Assembly (NCBI GenBank): GCA_002772645.1
Contig: PFDK01000003.1
Span: 1 to 40,492, forward strand
DNA: 40,492 nt
Direction: 5' to 3'
Origin: Candidatus Pacebacteria bacterium CG10_big_fil_rev_8_21_14_0_10_56_10
GTDB taxonomy: Bacteria; Patescibacteriota; Microgenomatia; UBA1400; PJMF01
Each line of letters begins with the position of its first letter. Position 1 is the stretch's first letter. The notes beneath the pieces are model-generated. The model saw only the letters and a program-made list of their open reading frames with translations, searched no databases and was not told the DNA's origin. This document shows, piece after piece, positions 27,655 to 37,616 of this stretch. A program made the position numbers and the translations under genes.

Positions 27655-28572
27655 ATGATGGTACCGTTTAGCGCTGTCCGTTTCTGGTTGGTTGGCAGTG
27701 TAGTTGTTGGTTTGTTGATCGGCTGGCAAGCGGCGGTGACAGGTTTGGCAGAGGCGAGCAGGGTGAACAATCTGATCGGGGTGATCTCGGTGCGGGCCCA
27801 GTCACCGCGAAACAGCGGCCCTGGAAGTACTTCAACCGTGTTGCGCAAAGAAGGCCTGGCGGACGAGATCGCCCAACTTCGCCAGACTTACGGCGGACAA
27901 CTGGCCGAGTACCGAGCTGCTTACAACGACTATCAAGTCAGCCGAGCCGAGCTCCAACAGCTCAACACTCTCAAGTCTCTCGAGAAAGCGGTCCAGTCTA
28001 CCAAGGAAGCGATGCGGCTGCGCGACATGGTGCTCAAAACTTACTTAACGCTGGTCAGGTTGGAGCTAATCGATACTTTTGGAGTGACCGCCGAGTACCG
28101 GCAACTAGCTGTGGACAACATCGATGCCACCATCGCCCAGCTCGACAACCATCAGTTCGAAGCTGAACAGATCGGAAACAGGGCCGAAGTAGTGGCCCTA
28201 GCTGACCGGTTTGGTCCGATCGGCACTGCCGCTGATCAGAACGCGGCTTACGCCAAGATTTTGCTCAAGTTAGGCCGGCTGCAGAATGTTTTTGAGCTAG
28301 CTGAGTCACTCAATGAACGGATACAAGCTACCGACATTACGGACTTGCCGCAGCTCACTCAAAACGAGCGGTTACGCGCTTATGACCAGACCAACCTGGA
28401 GTTCAGCCGGGTTGAGGTCAAGCTGCGAGAAACAACAGCAGGGTTGGCGCCCGACGACGGCAGGAACCGACTGCAAACTGACCTTAACCGAAGGCTATCA
28501 GAAGTGTTTGCCGAGTTGTCCAGGTTGGTGGCGCTACTGGACGAGCTAGCGGGGGAGGTTAGTGATGGCTAA
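27655..28572 (+). CDS. Hypothetical secreted/anchored helical protein
   Basis: N-terminal TM then about 250 aa predicted helical by composition. Confidence 0.55.
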   Translation: MMVPFSAVRFWLVGSVVVGLLIGWQAAVTGLAEASRVNNLIGVISVRAQSPRNSGPGSTSTVLRKEGLADEIAQLRQTYGGQLAEYRAAYNDYQVSRAELQQLNTLKSLEKAVQSTKEAMRLRDMVLKTYLTLVRLELIDTFGVTAEYRQLAVDNIDATIAQLDNHQFEAEQIGNRAEVVALADRFGPIGTAADQNAAYAKILLKLGRLQNVFELAESLNERIQATDITDLPQLTQNERLRAYDQTNLEFSRVEVKLRETTAGLAPDDGRNRLQTDLNRRLSEVFAELSRLVALLDELAGEVSDG

Positions 28573-29029
28573 GCGCAACAGCGACAGTCAGACTGAGTTT
28601 CAGGCCCAAGCCCCGTTGTACGAGCGGGCGGGGTCACTGGACGAGCTGACGGCCGGGGACGGGACCGGACCTGGCCCGGACCAAGCCGATCCAGCCAACC
28701 ATGCCGATCAAGCCGATCAAGTCGATCGAGCGGACCAAGCTCGGCAGCTGGCCGCCGCCCGCTCGCCGACACGCCGCCGTCGGTGGTTAATACTGGGTGG
28801 GGCGGTAATTGTGTTGATGACGGTAGCGGCGGCGGCGCTGTTACTGTTGTCCGGTCCCCAGCAGTCGGTTTCCACCCAACCGCCGCCGCTCAAAGTTACC
28901 CCTCCGGCCCAGCCGTCCAGCTTGGAGGAGCGCGTTGTCCAGCTGGAGCAGCTGCTCGATGAGGCCGATCCCTCCGGCAGCGAACTGCCGTTCCCACCGG
29001 TAGATATGGACATCCGCTTGGAGCAGTGA
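28565..29029 (+). CDS. Hypothetical single-TM protein with repetitive acidic N-terminal region
   Basis: ATG at 28565 overlaps the upstream stop; DQADPANHADQADQVDRADQARQ, then one TM. Confidence 0.55.
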   Translation: MAKRNSDSQTEFQAQAPLYERAGSLDELTAGDGTGPGPDQADPANHADQADQVDRADQARQLAAARSPTRRRRWLILGGAVIVLMTVAAAALLLLSGPQQSVSTQPPPLKVTPPAQPSSLEERVVQLEQLLDEADPSGSELPFPPVDMDIRLEQ

Positions 29030-29077
29030 ATCAGTGATCTTTATCAGCCGGCTCCACTTCACCGCTGCTCGCACTCA

Positions 29078-29998
29078 CTACTTTTGTTTGGGCGTCGTCC
29101 CGCCCATCGAAAATCGCCACCAGAGAGTGACATAACTCAAGATCAGCCAGAAAGCCACTACAAACACCGGCAAACCGGCCCGGACCAGTTGGGGAGCGAA
29201 GGCCCAGACAGTTAACTGGGCAACAAGTTCGGCTACTACCATCACGTGCAGGAGAAGCTGGATGATTTCTCGCCTTGATAATCCCAGGCTCAGTAACAGT
29301 ACCAGCACGTACGCCAGCACTAAGTCGAGTAAGGACGTCACTAACCGAAAAGGCAGCAGTAGCAGTGGTAGGACCACCACCCCGCCCGCCCGCAGTACCG
29401 GTGTCACCATCATTACTTGTGCTGTCCAGGTGTTAACCGCTTGGCCCAGCGATCCACTGGTGACAGACCAGGCTTGTTCACCCAGCACTGTATCGAGTCC
29501 CAGGCTACGTTGAGCACCAAGTTGGTCTTTGATCAAGATTTGGTCAGCGCTCAACACCACCAAAGCGGAGGCGGTTGCCAAGCCATCGGACCGGCTGGTG
29601 TCAATGACGGCCAAAGAGTCCAGCCGACGGCTGACCGGCTCGAGCACCAGCGGCACGGCACTCAAAGGGAACGGTACTTTGATCACGGCTGGCGGCTCGG
29701 TTTTTAGCCGCCCCTCATCCCAGCTCAAGGTAGTACTTTCAGGGAAAGCCTGTTGAAACTGTTGGCCCACGGCCAGGCTAAACTGGGACCAGCTGGGCGC
29801 GGTGACCACCGCGAACCTGGCCCCGGCTACCAGTCCCAGCAACAAGTAACTAACCACCACAAACCCGAGGGCCTCTGTCCACCTCAGTCGGGCCAGGCGC
29901 GAATAGCTGGCGGCCGAGCTCAAGCTAGCCAGCCAGATCTGCCGGAACTGTTGCCAAAATTGCTGCCAGCTACTTAACCAGCTTCTCAGGATTAACAC
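29078..29998 (-). CDS. Polytopic membrane protein (DUF1189-like organisation)
   Basis: N-terminal amphipathic region, TM, extracytoplasmic domain, three C-terminal TMs; GTG start with TATACT 6 nt upstream. Confidence 0.55.
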   Translation of the reverse strand: MLILRSWLSSWQQFWQQFRQIWLASLSSAASYSRLARLRWTEALGFVVVSYLLLGLVAGARFAVVTAPSWSQFSLAVGQQFQQAFPESTTLSWDEGRLKTEPPAVIKVPFPLSAVPLVLEPVSRRLDSLAVIDTSRSDGLATASALVVLSADQILIKDQLGAQRSLGLDTVLGEQAWSVTSGSLGQAVNTWTAQVMMVTPVLRAGGVVVLPLLLLPFRLVTSLLDLVLAYVLVLLLSLGLSRREIIQLLLHVMVVAELVAQLTVWAFAPQLVRAGLPVFVVAFWLILSYVTLWWRFSMGGTTPKQK

Positions 29999-30062
29999 CT
30001 GGTGAGTATAACGTGTCTACTAGGCCTAAACAAACTCTGGTAAACTCTGGTAAAATTGGCCC

Positions 30063-30617
30063 ATGGCGTTTGACTTTAGTAATTTTTCGGGCAAGATTGA
30101 CAAAACCATTGATCACATCCACGCCGACCTGGCCAGCTTGCGCTCTAGCAAAGCGGTTCCTCAACTCCTGGACCCGGTCCGAGTAGAACTGTACGGCAAC
30201 CGGCTAAAAGTTCAGGAAGTGGCCTCAATTTCGATCCCTAACGCCGAGTTGTTGCTAGTGTCACCCTGGGACAAGAACGTTATTGGGGAACTAGAGCGGG
30301 CCATCGCCAAAGCGGGCCTTAACCTTAACCCGGTGGTGGACGGCGATGTCATTAGGATTGTTGTCCCGCCGCTGACAGCGCAACGGCGCCGAGAAATGGT
30401 TTCATTGCTGCACCAAAAAACCGAGGACGGTAAAGTGATGCTGCGCAACATCCGTACCGCTACAAAACAGGCTATCGAAGCACAGCGGGGCCAGGCTGGG
30501 GTGAGTGACGACGACGTGGAGCGCGACCTAGCTCGGCTGGACGACCTGCTCGGACAAGCGATGACCACCATCGACAAGCTAGTTGAGTCCAAAGAATCAG
30601 ACTTGATGAAAGTCTGA
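30063..30617 (+). CDS. frr: Ribosome recycling factor
   Basis: HIHADLASLRSSKAVPQLLDPVRVELYG, LLLVSPWDKNVIGELERAIAKAGLNLNPVVDGDVIRIVVPPLTAQRRREMV. Confidence 0.94.
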   Translation: MAFDFSNFSGKIDKTIDHIHADLASLRSSKAVPQLLDPVRVELYGNRLKVQEVASISIPNAELLLVSPWDKNVIGELERAIAKAGLNLNPVVDGDVIRIVVPPLTAQRRREMVSLLHQKTEDGKVMLRNIRTATKQAIEAQRGQAGVSDDDVERDLARLDDLLGQAMTTIDKLVESKESDLMKV

Positions 30618-30649
30618 CCGGCCACCTTAGGACAGCCTGGATACACCTC

Positions 30650-31888
30650 ATGACACTAGTCAGTATTATTACCTTCAGTTTAGTTCTATCGCTGATTGTG
30701 TTTGTCCATGAACTGGGACATTTTTTGGCGGCGATGTGGGCCGGCGTCAAGGTTGAGGAGTTTGGACTGGGTTTTCCGCCGCGAGCAGTCAGACTGTTCA
30801 AGCGTTGGGGGGTGGAGTTTAGCTTAAACTGGGTGCCGTTTGGCGGGTTTGTGAAGATGGAGGGAGAGGAACCGCCTGATGACGCCGGTTGGCCGTCGCG
30901 TCCTCGGCAGTCAGATAAACGGCTGACTCAGCTCTCTGGTCGGCGACAGCCGTTTTACGCCTTGTCTGCGGGCAAGCGGACTGGGGTGATCGTGGCCGGG
31001 GTAGCAGCCAACTTTATTTTTGGGTTGGTGGCGTTCACAGTAGTCTTCTCCCGGGTGGGTATTCCCACTCAGTTGGCAGAACCTCGGGTAGGCCAGGTGG
31101 CGGAGGACTCGCCGGCGGCCCAGGCAGGACTGCCGGCCGATGTGACGATCACCGCTATCCAAGTGCTAGGACCAGACAGTGCTCCTGACCAGTCAGCCGG
31201 TCAACCGAGCGACCAGTCAGCCGACCAGCTACCCGACTTGCCGGCTATCCCAGTCAAGACCCCAGACGATGTTATCGCCGTGGTCAACACCCACCGCGGC
31301 CGGCGGCTGCGGCTGAGCACCACCGGTGAGTGCAACAACCACGTGGCCTGCTCGTCCCAAGCGCAGCAGTTTGACATTTATGCCAGAACGGCCGAGGAAA
31401 CACCCCAGGGCGAGGGCTCGCTGGGAATTGGGTTTACCAACTCAGCGCTGAAGTTCTTCCCGTGGTACGAGATGCCGGTCAGGAGCGCTTGGGTAGGTTT
31501 TCAACAGACTACTATCCTGATCCTGTTAACACTTCAAGGATTGGGACGGGTGTTCCTTCAACTGTTCGGTGGCGTTGTTCCCCAGGATGTGGCCGGTCCG
31601 ATCGGCATTGTTCACCAGGCCCAGCAGAGCGGGATTTTTGAAGAAGGGGCGCTGGCCCTGCTCAATTTTGCCGGCATCATCTCGGTCAGCATCGGAGTGA
31701 TGAACTTACTGCCCATCCCGATTGTCGACGGTGGCCGAGCAGTGTTTGTGGGCTTAGAGCAGGTATTGGGGAGGTCCCGGGCCAGTCGGATCGAGGGCTA
31801 TGCCAACTATGGCGGAATGGCGCTGATTGTGGCGCTGATCGTGGCTGTCACGGTGCTCGACATTTCCCGAATTATCAGCCCGTCTTAA
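30650..31888 (+). CDS. rseP: RseP-like site-2 (M50) metalloprotease with PDZ domain
   Basis: VFVHELGHFLAAMWAGVKVEEFGLGFPPR, GGFVKMEGE, NLLPIPIVDGGR. Confidence 0.9.
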   Translation: MTLVSIITFSLVLSLIVFVHELGHFLAAMWAGVKVEEFGLGFPPRAVRLFKRWGVEFSLNWVPFGGFVKMEGEEPPDDAGWPSRPRQSDKRLTQLSGRRQPFYALSAGKRTGVIVAGVAANFIFGLVAFTVVFSRVGIPTQLAEPRVGQVAEDSPAAQAGLPADVTITAIQVLGPDSAPDQSAGQPSDQSADQLPDLPAIPVKTPDDVIAVVNTHRGRRLRLSTTGECNNHVACSSQAQQFDIYARTAEETPQGEGSLGIGFTNSALKFFPWYEMPVRSAWVGFQQTTILILLTLQGLGRVFLQLFGGVVPQDVAGPIGIVHQAQQSGIFEEGALALLNFAGIISVSIGVMNLLPIPIVDGGRAVFVGLEQVLGRSRASRIEGYANYGGMALIVALIVAVTVLDISRIISPS

Positions 31889-32053
31889 CTTTAGTATGAT
31901 AGGCAGACGGACAAAGTATCAGCTAAAAAATGTCTGGCCGCGGGTATCGGCAACCTAGCTTGCCGCAGTCGCAGTCATTGATAAATGCTCAGCAATTGGG
32001 GACAATAAGATTTAAGAGCGTTATAATACAGCCTCCGGAAAGGTATAAACTCA

Positions 32054-33244
32054 ATGTCAAAAAAGAGCTTAGTGATAGTGTTGCTGTTGTACGTAGTCTC
32101 CGCGGCGCTGTCTTTTGGAGCTTTTTCTATTTTGGCGAGTCGGCCGGTGCCCGCCCAAACCGGGCCCGAGCCGGAGGTGACGGCCAGCAGACTGTCCAGT
32201 CTGCTTGTCATCGACCCTAACGAACCGCTCGACCAAGCTTGCCCGCTTAGCGGCCAGCTTTATACCCAGACTGAGCGGAACGCCTGGGAAGAGAAACGGC
32301 CGCTGGCGGTGATGATCGAGAACGCGCCGGACGCCCGGCCCCAATCAGGCTTGTCTCAGGCAGACGTGGTGTTTGAGGCAGTGGCCGAAGGCGGGGTAAC
32401 CAGGTTTATGGGCCTGTTTTACTGCGATGTCCAGCGCGAGGACACCACTTTGGCTCCGGTCCGCTCAGCCCGAACCTATTTTGTGGACTATGCCTCTGGT
32501 TTTAACTTGCCGCTGTACGTCCACGTGGGCGGGGCCAACGTTCCCGGTCCCACTGACGCGCTGGGCCAGATCAGCGACTACGGTTGGAACGGCCGCAACG
32601 ACCTCAACCAGTTCTCGATTGGTTATCCCACTTTTGTTCGCGACTACAATCGGTTAGAGGGCAAGGCACTGGCTACCGAACACACCATGGTAGCTACCAC
32701 TGAAGGTCTGTGGAAAGTGGCTGCCGAGCGAGGATGGGGCAATGTTGAGCCTGATCGGACCGTTCGCGGCCAAACTGTCGAGGGCAAGCCGTGGCAAGAG
32801 GGCTACCGGAGTTGGCAGTTTGAGGATGGGGAGACCGCCACCGAACCTGTCCAGACCATCAGCTACGAGTTCTGGACGGGCTATGACCAGTACGCCGTTG
32901 ACTGGCAGTACGACCAAGCCACCAATACTTACCTTCGCAGTCACGGCGGGGAGGCCCACATCGACCTTAACAATGATCAGCGAGTGGCGGCAGCCAACGT
33001 CATTGCCCTGCTGACAACCGAGAAGGGCCCGATTAACGAGAAAAAACACATGTTGTACGGCACCACCGGCACCGGAGATGCTCTGATATTCCGCAATGGA
33101 GAAGCGATCGAGGGCAGTTGGTCAAAGCAAGACCGAGAGTCAGAACTAAAGTTTTTTGACGACCGCGGCCGGGAAGTGTCGCTGGCCAGAGGCATGGTGT
33201 GGATCTCGGTGCTCAACGAAGCTACTCAGGTGCAGTACCAATAA
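32054..33244 (+). CDS. DUF3048 (YerB-like) extracytoplasmic protein
   Basis: RPLAVMIENAPDARPQSGLSQADVVFEAVAEGGVTRFMGLFYCD, PVRSARTYFVDYA, GTGDALIFRNGEAIEGSWSK. Confidence 0.85.
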   Translation: MSKKSLVIVLLLYVVSAALSFGAFSILASRPVPAQTGPEPEVTASRLSSLLVIDPNEPLDQACPLSGQLYTQTERNAWEEKRPLAVMIENAPDARPQSGLSQADVVFEAVAEGGVTRFMGLFYCDVQREDTTLAPVRSARTYFVDYASGFNLPLYVHVGGANVPGPTDALGQISDYGWNGRNDLNQFSIGYPTFVRDYNRLEGKALATEHTMVATTEGLWKVAAERGWGNVEPDRTVRGQTVEGKPWQEGYRSWQFEDGETATEPVQTISYEFWTGYDQYAVDWQYDQATNTYLRSHGGEAHIDLNNDQRVAAANVIALLTTEKGPINEKKHMLYGTTGTGDALIFRNGEAIEGSWSKQDRESELKFFDDRGREVSLARGMVWISVLNEATQVQYQ

Positions 33245-33322
33245 TTGCCAGCTGTGGCAGTTGGCCGATTTACAGCGTATACATTGACAGCATGAGTAGA
33301 CAGCATCAGTAAACAGAACATC

Positions 33323-33339
33323 GGCATGGATACCATGCC
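33323..33339. promoter_or_regulatory. Perfect inverted repeat (candidate operator) before a wHTH gene
   Basis: GGCATGG-ATA-CCATGCC ending 9 nt before the ATG at 33349. Confidence 0.5.
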
Positions 33340-33348
33340 CATCGGCAT

Positions 33349-33948
33349 ATGAGTAAACTTCAAGACTTTATGATCTCTCGGACTCGAGCGAGAATGATGG
33401 AGTTGTTCTTCCGGCAACCAGATGAGATGTTTTATGTTCGCGAAATTACCCGAGCAACCAAGGAGGAAATTAACGCCGTCCGGCGCGAGCTGGGGCGGAT
33501 GACCGGCTACGGCCTGTTGCTGAGCGAGCGGCGCGGCAACCGGCTGTACTATCGGCTCAACAAAGCCTACACATACTACCCGGAGTTGTTACAGATGGTA
33601 GCCAAATCAATCGGGCTGGGCGCCAAGATCCGCAAACTGCGCCGCAAGCTGGGTAGTGTGGAGTTCGTGGTGTTCTCGACCAAGTTTGTTCGCGGCCAGC
33701 GACCGCTCCAGGATGAAGTAGATATCTTAGTGATCGGTGACGTGGTTTTGCCCGAACTCCAGGCTTTGGTCAAAGAACAAGAAGAAGAGCTGGGCCGTGA
33801 GATCAAGTTTGCCGTTTTTGACAATGGTGAGTTCACTTTCCGCAAGAACCGCCGAGACCCGTTCATGATGGACATTCTCTACGGCAGCCGGGTAATGGTC
33901 ATCGGCAGTGAAGAAGAGTTCGTGGAACGCCAACGGGCCGGGTTCTAG
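33349..33948 (+). CDS. Winged-helix transcriptional regulator with a nucleotidyltransferase-like C-terminal region
   Basis: MISRTRARMMELFFRQPDEMFYVREITRATKEEINAVRRELGRMTGYGLLLSERRGNRLYYRLN; C-terminus DEVDILVIGDVVLPEL resembles an NTase strand. Confidence 0.65.
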   Translation: MSKLQDFMISRTRARMMELFFRQPDEMFYVREITRATKEEINAVRRELGRMTGYGLLLSERRGNRLYYRLNKAYTYYPELLQMVAKSIGLGAKIRKLRRKLGSVEFVVFSTKFVRGQRPLQDEVDILVIGDVVLPELQALVKEQEEELGREIKFAVFDNGEFTFRKNRRDPFMMDILYGSRVMVIGSEEEFVERQRAGF

Positions 33949-34023
33949 AGTTCTAGGGGTTGTTGGAGTTCTTAGGAGTTGTGGGGTCGCGGTTGATTAT
34001 CAAAGTTTTGCCGGCAGTAGCGC

Positions 34024-35667
34024 TTACTGCTGACGTTGCCTGGCTGCCGAGAGCAGTTGGTCACGGGTGTTCTTTTCTGGTTGCTCTAAGACCACTTCAA
34101 ATAAATGATCGAGAATAGTCCCGATTTCTGGCCCCGGTTTGAGCCCCAGCTCGCGTATCAGGTCGTGGCCGTTAATAGCTAGGTCTGTTACCTCCAGCGG
34201 TTGGTGAAGTTGGGCGATCATTCGTTGCTTCATTTCCTCGAGACGCCAGCTTGTCCGCTTGGCACCGGAGCCCAGTCGGTCAGCCTCACGCAAGTCAAGG
34301 ATGTCGTCGAGATTGTCGAGGTTGACTTTGCGCATAAAGCGGCGAATAGCACCATCAGTATTTTCCGGCTGGTAATGGAACATGTGGTAGCGCACCAGGG
34401 TGAAAACTCGGTCCTGATCTTTCTTTGACAGTCGCAGCCGCTTGGCAATGCTCTTGGCAATCCGGGCGCCGACGACTTCATGGTTATAAAAAGTGATGGT
34501 GTTTTTCTGAAACTGCTGGGTTTGCGGTTTGGAGATGTCGTGAAAGAGGGTGGCCAGTCTGACCACCGCGTCGGGCGAGGGGCACTCACGAAGCGAGTCC
34601 AGGCTGTGCCTCCAAACATCGGTAGTGTGATGGCCACCTTGCTCAACGCCTTTCGTCTCGAGCAGTTCCGGTATAAGCTTGGCCAGCAGCCCGGTTTCGT
34701 CCAGCAGTTCGATGGCCTCAGCGGCAAAATTAGTGGCCAGCATCTTCATAAACTCGTCACCGATCCGCTCCCAACTGACGTGGCCGATCAAGTCCCGGTG
34801 CCGGCAGATGGCGTCAAAAGTCTGCTCGTCGATGCCCATGTTGAGCTGGGCTGATAACCTGACGGCTCTGAGCATCCGCAGGGCATCTTCTTGAAACCGC
34901 TGATGGGGGTCACCGACGGTTTTAATGGTGCCCTGCTGTATGTCGGCCTGACCGCCAAAGGGGTCGATTAGCTGGACTGCTTCTGCTGGAATCGCCAGCC
35001 GCTCGGCAGCGGACCGCCAGTCGGTCCGGTTTATTTGGTGTTCCAGCTGATCAGGGCTGATGGCCAGCGCCATGGCATTGATGGTGAAGTCTCGCCTGGC
35101 CAAATCTTCCGAAAGAGAACTGCCCCAGCTCACTTGGCTGGGTCGGCGATGGTCGTGGTACGAGCTTTCCGAACGGAAGGTAGTGATCTGGTAGTTGGGG
35201 TGGTTTTGGCCGGGCCCAGAAGCCGTGGCGTCATCGTCAGCTTGGTTTGCTGAGCGCTGAAGAGAGCGATGGACTTTGCCGGCCCTGGCCAAGTCAATGA
35301 TCCGGTCCGAGGCCGGTCGCGAGCGGTGGTGGGCCGGCTGCTGTTGCTCAGCATTCTCGGCCGTGTCTCGGCCCAGCTGGGCTAGGGCTTGCCGGTGAGT
35401 CAGGCTGACTGTCCCAAACTCGTTTTCGTAAAAACTTTCCGGGAACAAAGCCATGATCTGGTCAGGGGTAGCATCGGTAGTAAAGTCAAAGTCGATCACA
35501 CCACTGGGCTCACTGGGCGTCCGCTCACCGCTTGTTGGCCCAGGTAAGCGGTGACTGACCAGCACGTCGCGGACCGCCCCGCCCACGATGTAAGCCTGGT
35601 GGCCGGCCACCGTTAGGGAACGGAGGATAAACAACACCGGTAGAGGAAGGATGAGATCTTGCTCCAT
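34024..35667 (-). CDS. cca: CCA tRNA nucleotidyltransferase / poly(A) polymerase family with HD domain
   Basis: AYIVGGAVRDVLV, IDFDFTTDATPDQIMALFP, SEDLARRDFTINAMALAI, RFQEDALRMLRAVRLSAQL, LATLFHDISKPQT. Confidence 0.88.
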   Translation of the reverse strand: MEQDLILPLPVLFILRSLTVAGHQAYIVGGAVRDVLVSHRLPGPTSGERTPSEPSGVIDFDFTTDATPDQIMALFPESFYENEFGTVSLTHRQALAQLGRDTAENAEQQQPAHHRSRPASDRIIDLARAGKVHRSLQRSANQADDDATASGPGQNHPNYQITTFRSESSYHDHRRPSQVSWGSSLSEDLARRDFTINAMALAISPDQLEHQINRTDWRSAAERLAIPAEAVQLIDPFGGQADIQQGTIKTVGDPHQRFQEDALRMLRAVRLSAQLNMGIDEQTFDAICRHRDLIGHVSWERIGDEFMKMLATNFAAEAIELLDETGLLAKLIPELLETKGVEQGGHHTTDVWRHSLDSLRECPSPDAVVRLATLFHDISKPQTQQFQKNTITFYNHEVVGARIAKSIAKRLRLSKKDQDRVFTLVRYHMFHYQPENTDGAIRRFMRKVNLDNLDDILDLREADRLGSGAKRTSWRLEEMKQRMIAQLHQPLEVTDLAINGHDLIRELGLKPGPEIGTILDHLFEVVLEQPEKNTRDQLLSAARQRQQ

Positions 35668-35874
35668 GAGCCGATTAGTTCAGGGTGGCGTCAGGTCCAA
35701 CAACATCTCAAGTATACCAGGGCAACCCGGTGGCAAGTGGCCCAGACACTCACCTTTGCAGCATCATTTTGTTGAGGTGATTGGCGTGTGAAGCGCGCTT
35801 AGGTTCAACCCCGCCAGATTTAACGCCAGATTTAACTCTCCTCAGATATCCGGTAATTGGTTACACTTAGGCCG

Positions 35875-37572
35875 ATGCGCTGGCACCTTTCCCAACCGTC
35901 CCTGCCGCGTGGCCCCGACCAGGTGATTGATCTAGTGTTGGCCAACCGCGGCGTCAGCGACCGTCAGTCGTTCCTTGGCCCAGCCCATCCTAGTTCGCTC
36001 AGCCCGGCCAGGGTAGGAATTGACGACGACCAGCTGCGCCGGGCGGTGGACAGACTGGACCAAGCCCGCCGCCGCCGGCAAAAAGTGGCGGTGTTTGGTG
36101 ACTACGACGTGGACGGCATCTGCGCTGCCGCGGTGCTATGGCAAACCCTATACCGAGGCGGGTGGCAGGTAATGCCGTTTATTCCGCACCGACAGCGTCA
36201 TGGCTATGGTCTGACCGATGCTGCCCTGCGCTCGGTGCGGGCCGACCACCAACCGGACCTGATCGTGACGGTGGACAACGGCATCGTGGCCTTAGAACAG
36301 GTCAAACGGTTGGTAGACCAAGGCATCGACGTCATCGTTACCGACCACCACCTGCCCGAAGAGCGGGCCGGCCGGCAGCTGCTGCCGCCGGCCACGGCGG
36401 TAGTTCACACCACCCAGCTGTGCGGGACGACGGTAGCCTGGGTGCTGGCTCGGGAAGTGGCCCGGCAGTTGCTTGATGAGAGTGATGATCAGGCCATCAA
36501 CGATCAGCTAGACTTGGCCGGCTTAGCCACCATCGCTGACCAGGTAAAGCTCCATGACGCCAACCGGTCGTTTGCGTTCCACGGCATCGAGGCCCTGCGC
36601 CGGACCGGGCGGCCGGGCTTGACGGCGCTGATCGCTCAGGCCGGGATTGACCAACAACGGATCTCGGCCGGTCAGGTTGGCTTCGGGCTGGCGCCCCGGA
36701 TCAACGCTATGGGCCGGCTCGATGATGGGCTGGCGGCGTTGAGAATGCTGTGTACCGGCGACCCGGCTCAAGCCAATCGCCAAGCCGCTCTTCTTGACCA
36801 GACTAACTTAGACCGGCGCAACCTGACTAAAGAAGCGATCGACACAGCCCTGGCCCAAGCCGATGACTGGCAAGATGAGCACTTGATCGTGGCGGCGTCA
36901 CCCCTGTTTCACCAAGGCGTGGTGGGGCTGGTGGCCGGTCGGCTAGTCGAGCAGTTTGCTAAGCCGGCTATCGTGATGAGCGTTGATGACAAGGTTGTCA
37001 AGGCCTCTGCGCGGTCCATTCCGGGTGTGGACATCGTCGAACTGGTCCGCCAGGTTAGGGATGACTTGTTAGACGTTGGCGGCCACCCAATGGCGGCCGG
37101 TTTTTCGTTGGCGCCCGCCAAACTGGAGGCGGTCACCAGCCGGCTCTACGAACTGGCCCGGCGGCAGATCAGTCCGGAACTGCTCGAGCCCGCGGTGGTG
37201 ATTGACTGCCGCTTGCCGCCGGAGTTGGTAGGGCTGGAGCTGGTTGGGGAGCTGGAGCGGCTGGAGCCCCACGGCAGCGGCAACCCCCGACCAACTTTTT
37301 TGCTGGAGGGCTGGCGCCTCGACCAGTTTTCCACCGTTGGTAAAGAAAACAGCCACTTGAAGTTGCGGTTGAGCCGCGGCGGCCAGCGGGTTACTGGTAT
37401 GGGGTGGAGACTGGCTAGGTTGTCCGGTTTGCTGACGGCCCCGGGGGATGTCCCCGGCCACCCCCAGCTGGACTTGGTAGTAGAGCTGGAGCGCAACCAC
37501 TGGAACGGCCGGACTAGCCTGCAGTTGGTGGTCAGGCAGTTTCGGCTTGACCGACAGCGCCGGAGTAGCTAA
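35875..37572 (+). CDS. recJ: Single-stranded-DNA-specific exonuclease RecJ
   Basis: VAVFGDYDVDGICAAAVL, LIVTVDNGI, DVIVTDHHLP, GFGLAPRINAMGRLDDGLAAL, VGGHPMAAGFSL; start at 35875 preferred to 35857. Confidence 0.92.
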   Translation: MRWHLSQPSLPRGPDQVIDLVLANRGVSDRQSFLGPAHPSSLSPARVGIDDDQLRRAVDRLDQARRRRQKVAVFGDYDVDGICAAAVLWQTLYRGGWQVMPFIPHRQRHGYGLTDAALRSVRADHQPDLIVTVDNGIVALEQVKRLVDQGIDVIVTDHHLPEERAGRQLLPPATAVVHTTQLCGTTVAWVLAREVARQLLDESDDQAINDQLDLAGLATIADQVKLHDANRSFAFHGIEALRRTGRPGLTALIAQAGIDQQRISAGQVGFGLAPRINAMGRLDDGLAALRMLCTGDPAQANRQAALLDQTNLDRRNLTKEAIDTALAQADDWQDEHLIVAASPLFHQGVVGLVAGRLVEQFAKPAIVMSVDDKVVKASARSIPGVDIVELVRQVRDDLLDVGGHPMAAGFSLAPAKLEAVTSRLYELARRQISPELLEPAVVIDCRLPPELVGLELVGELERLEPHGSGNPRPTFLLEGWRLDQFSTVGKENSHLKLRLSRGGQRVTGMGWRLARLSGLLTAPGDVPGHPQLDLVVELERNHWNGRTSLQLVVRQFRLDRQRRSS

Positions 37573-37616
37573 GTGGCAGCTGGGGAAATAAATTAGTTCA
37601 GCCCTTCGGCCGCTGA

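Noticed and set aside
35790-35820. GGTTCAACCC string resembling a tRNA T-arm
   Set aside because: No acceptor, D or anticodon arms around it.
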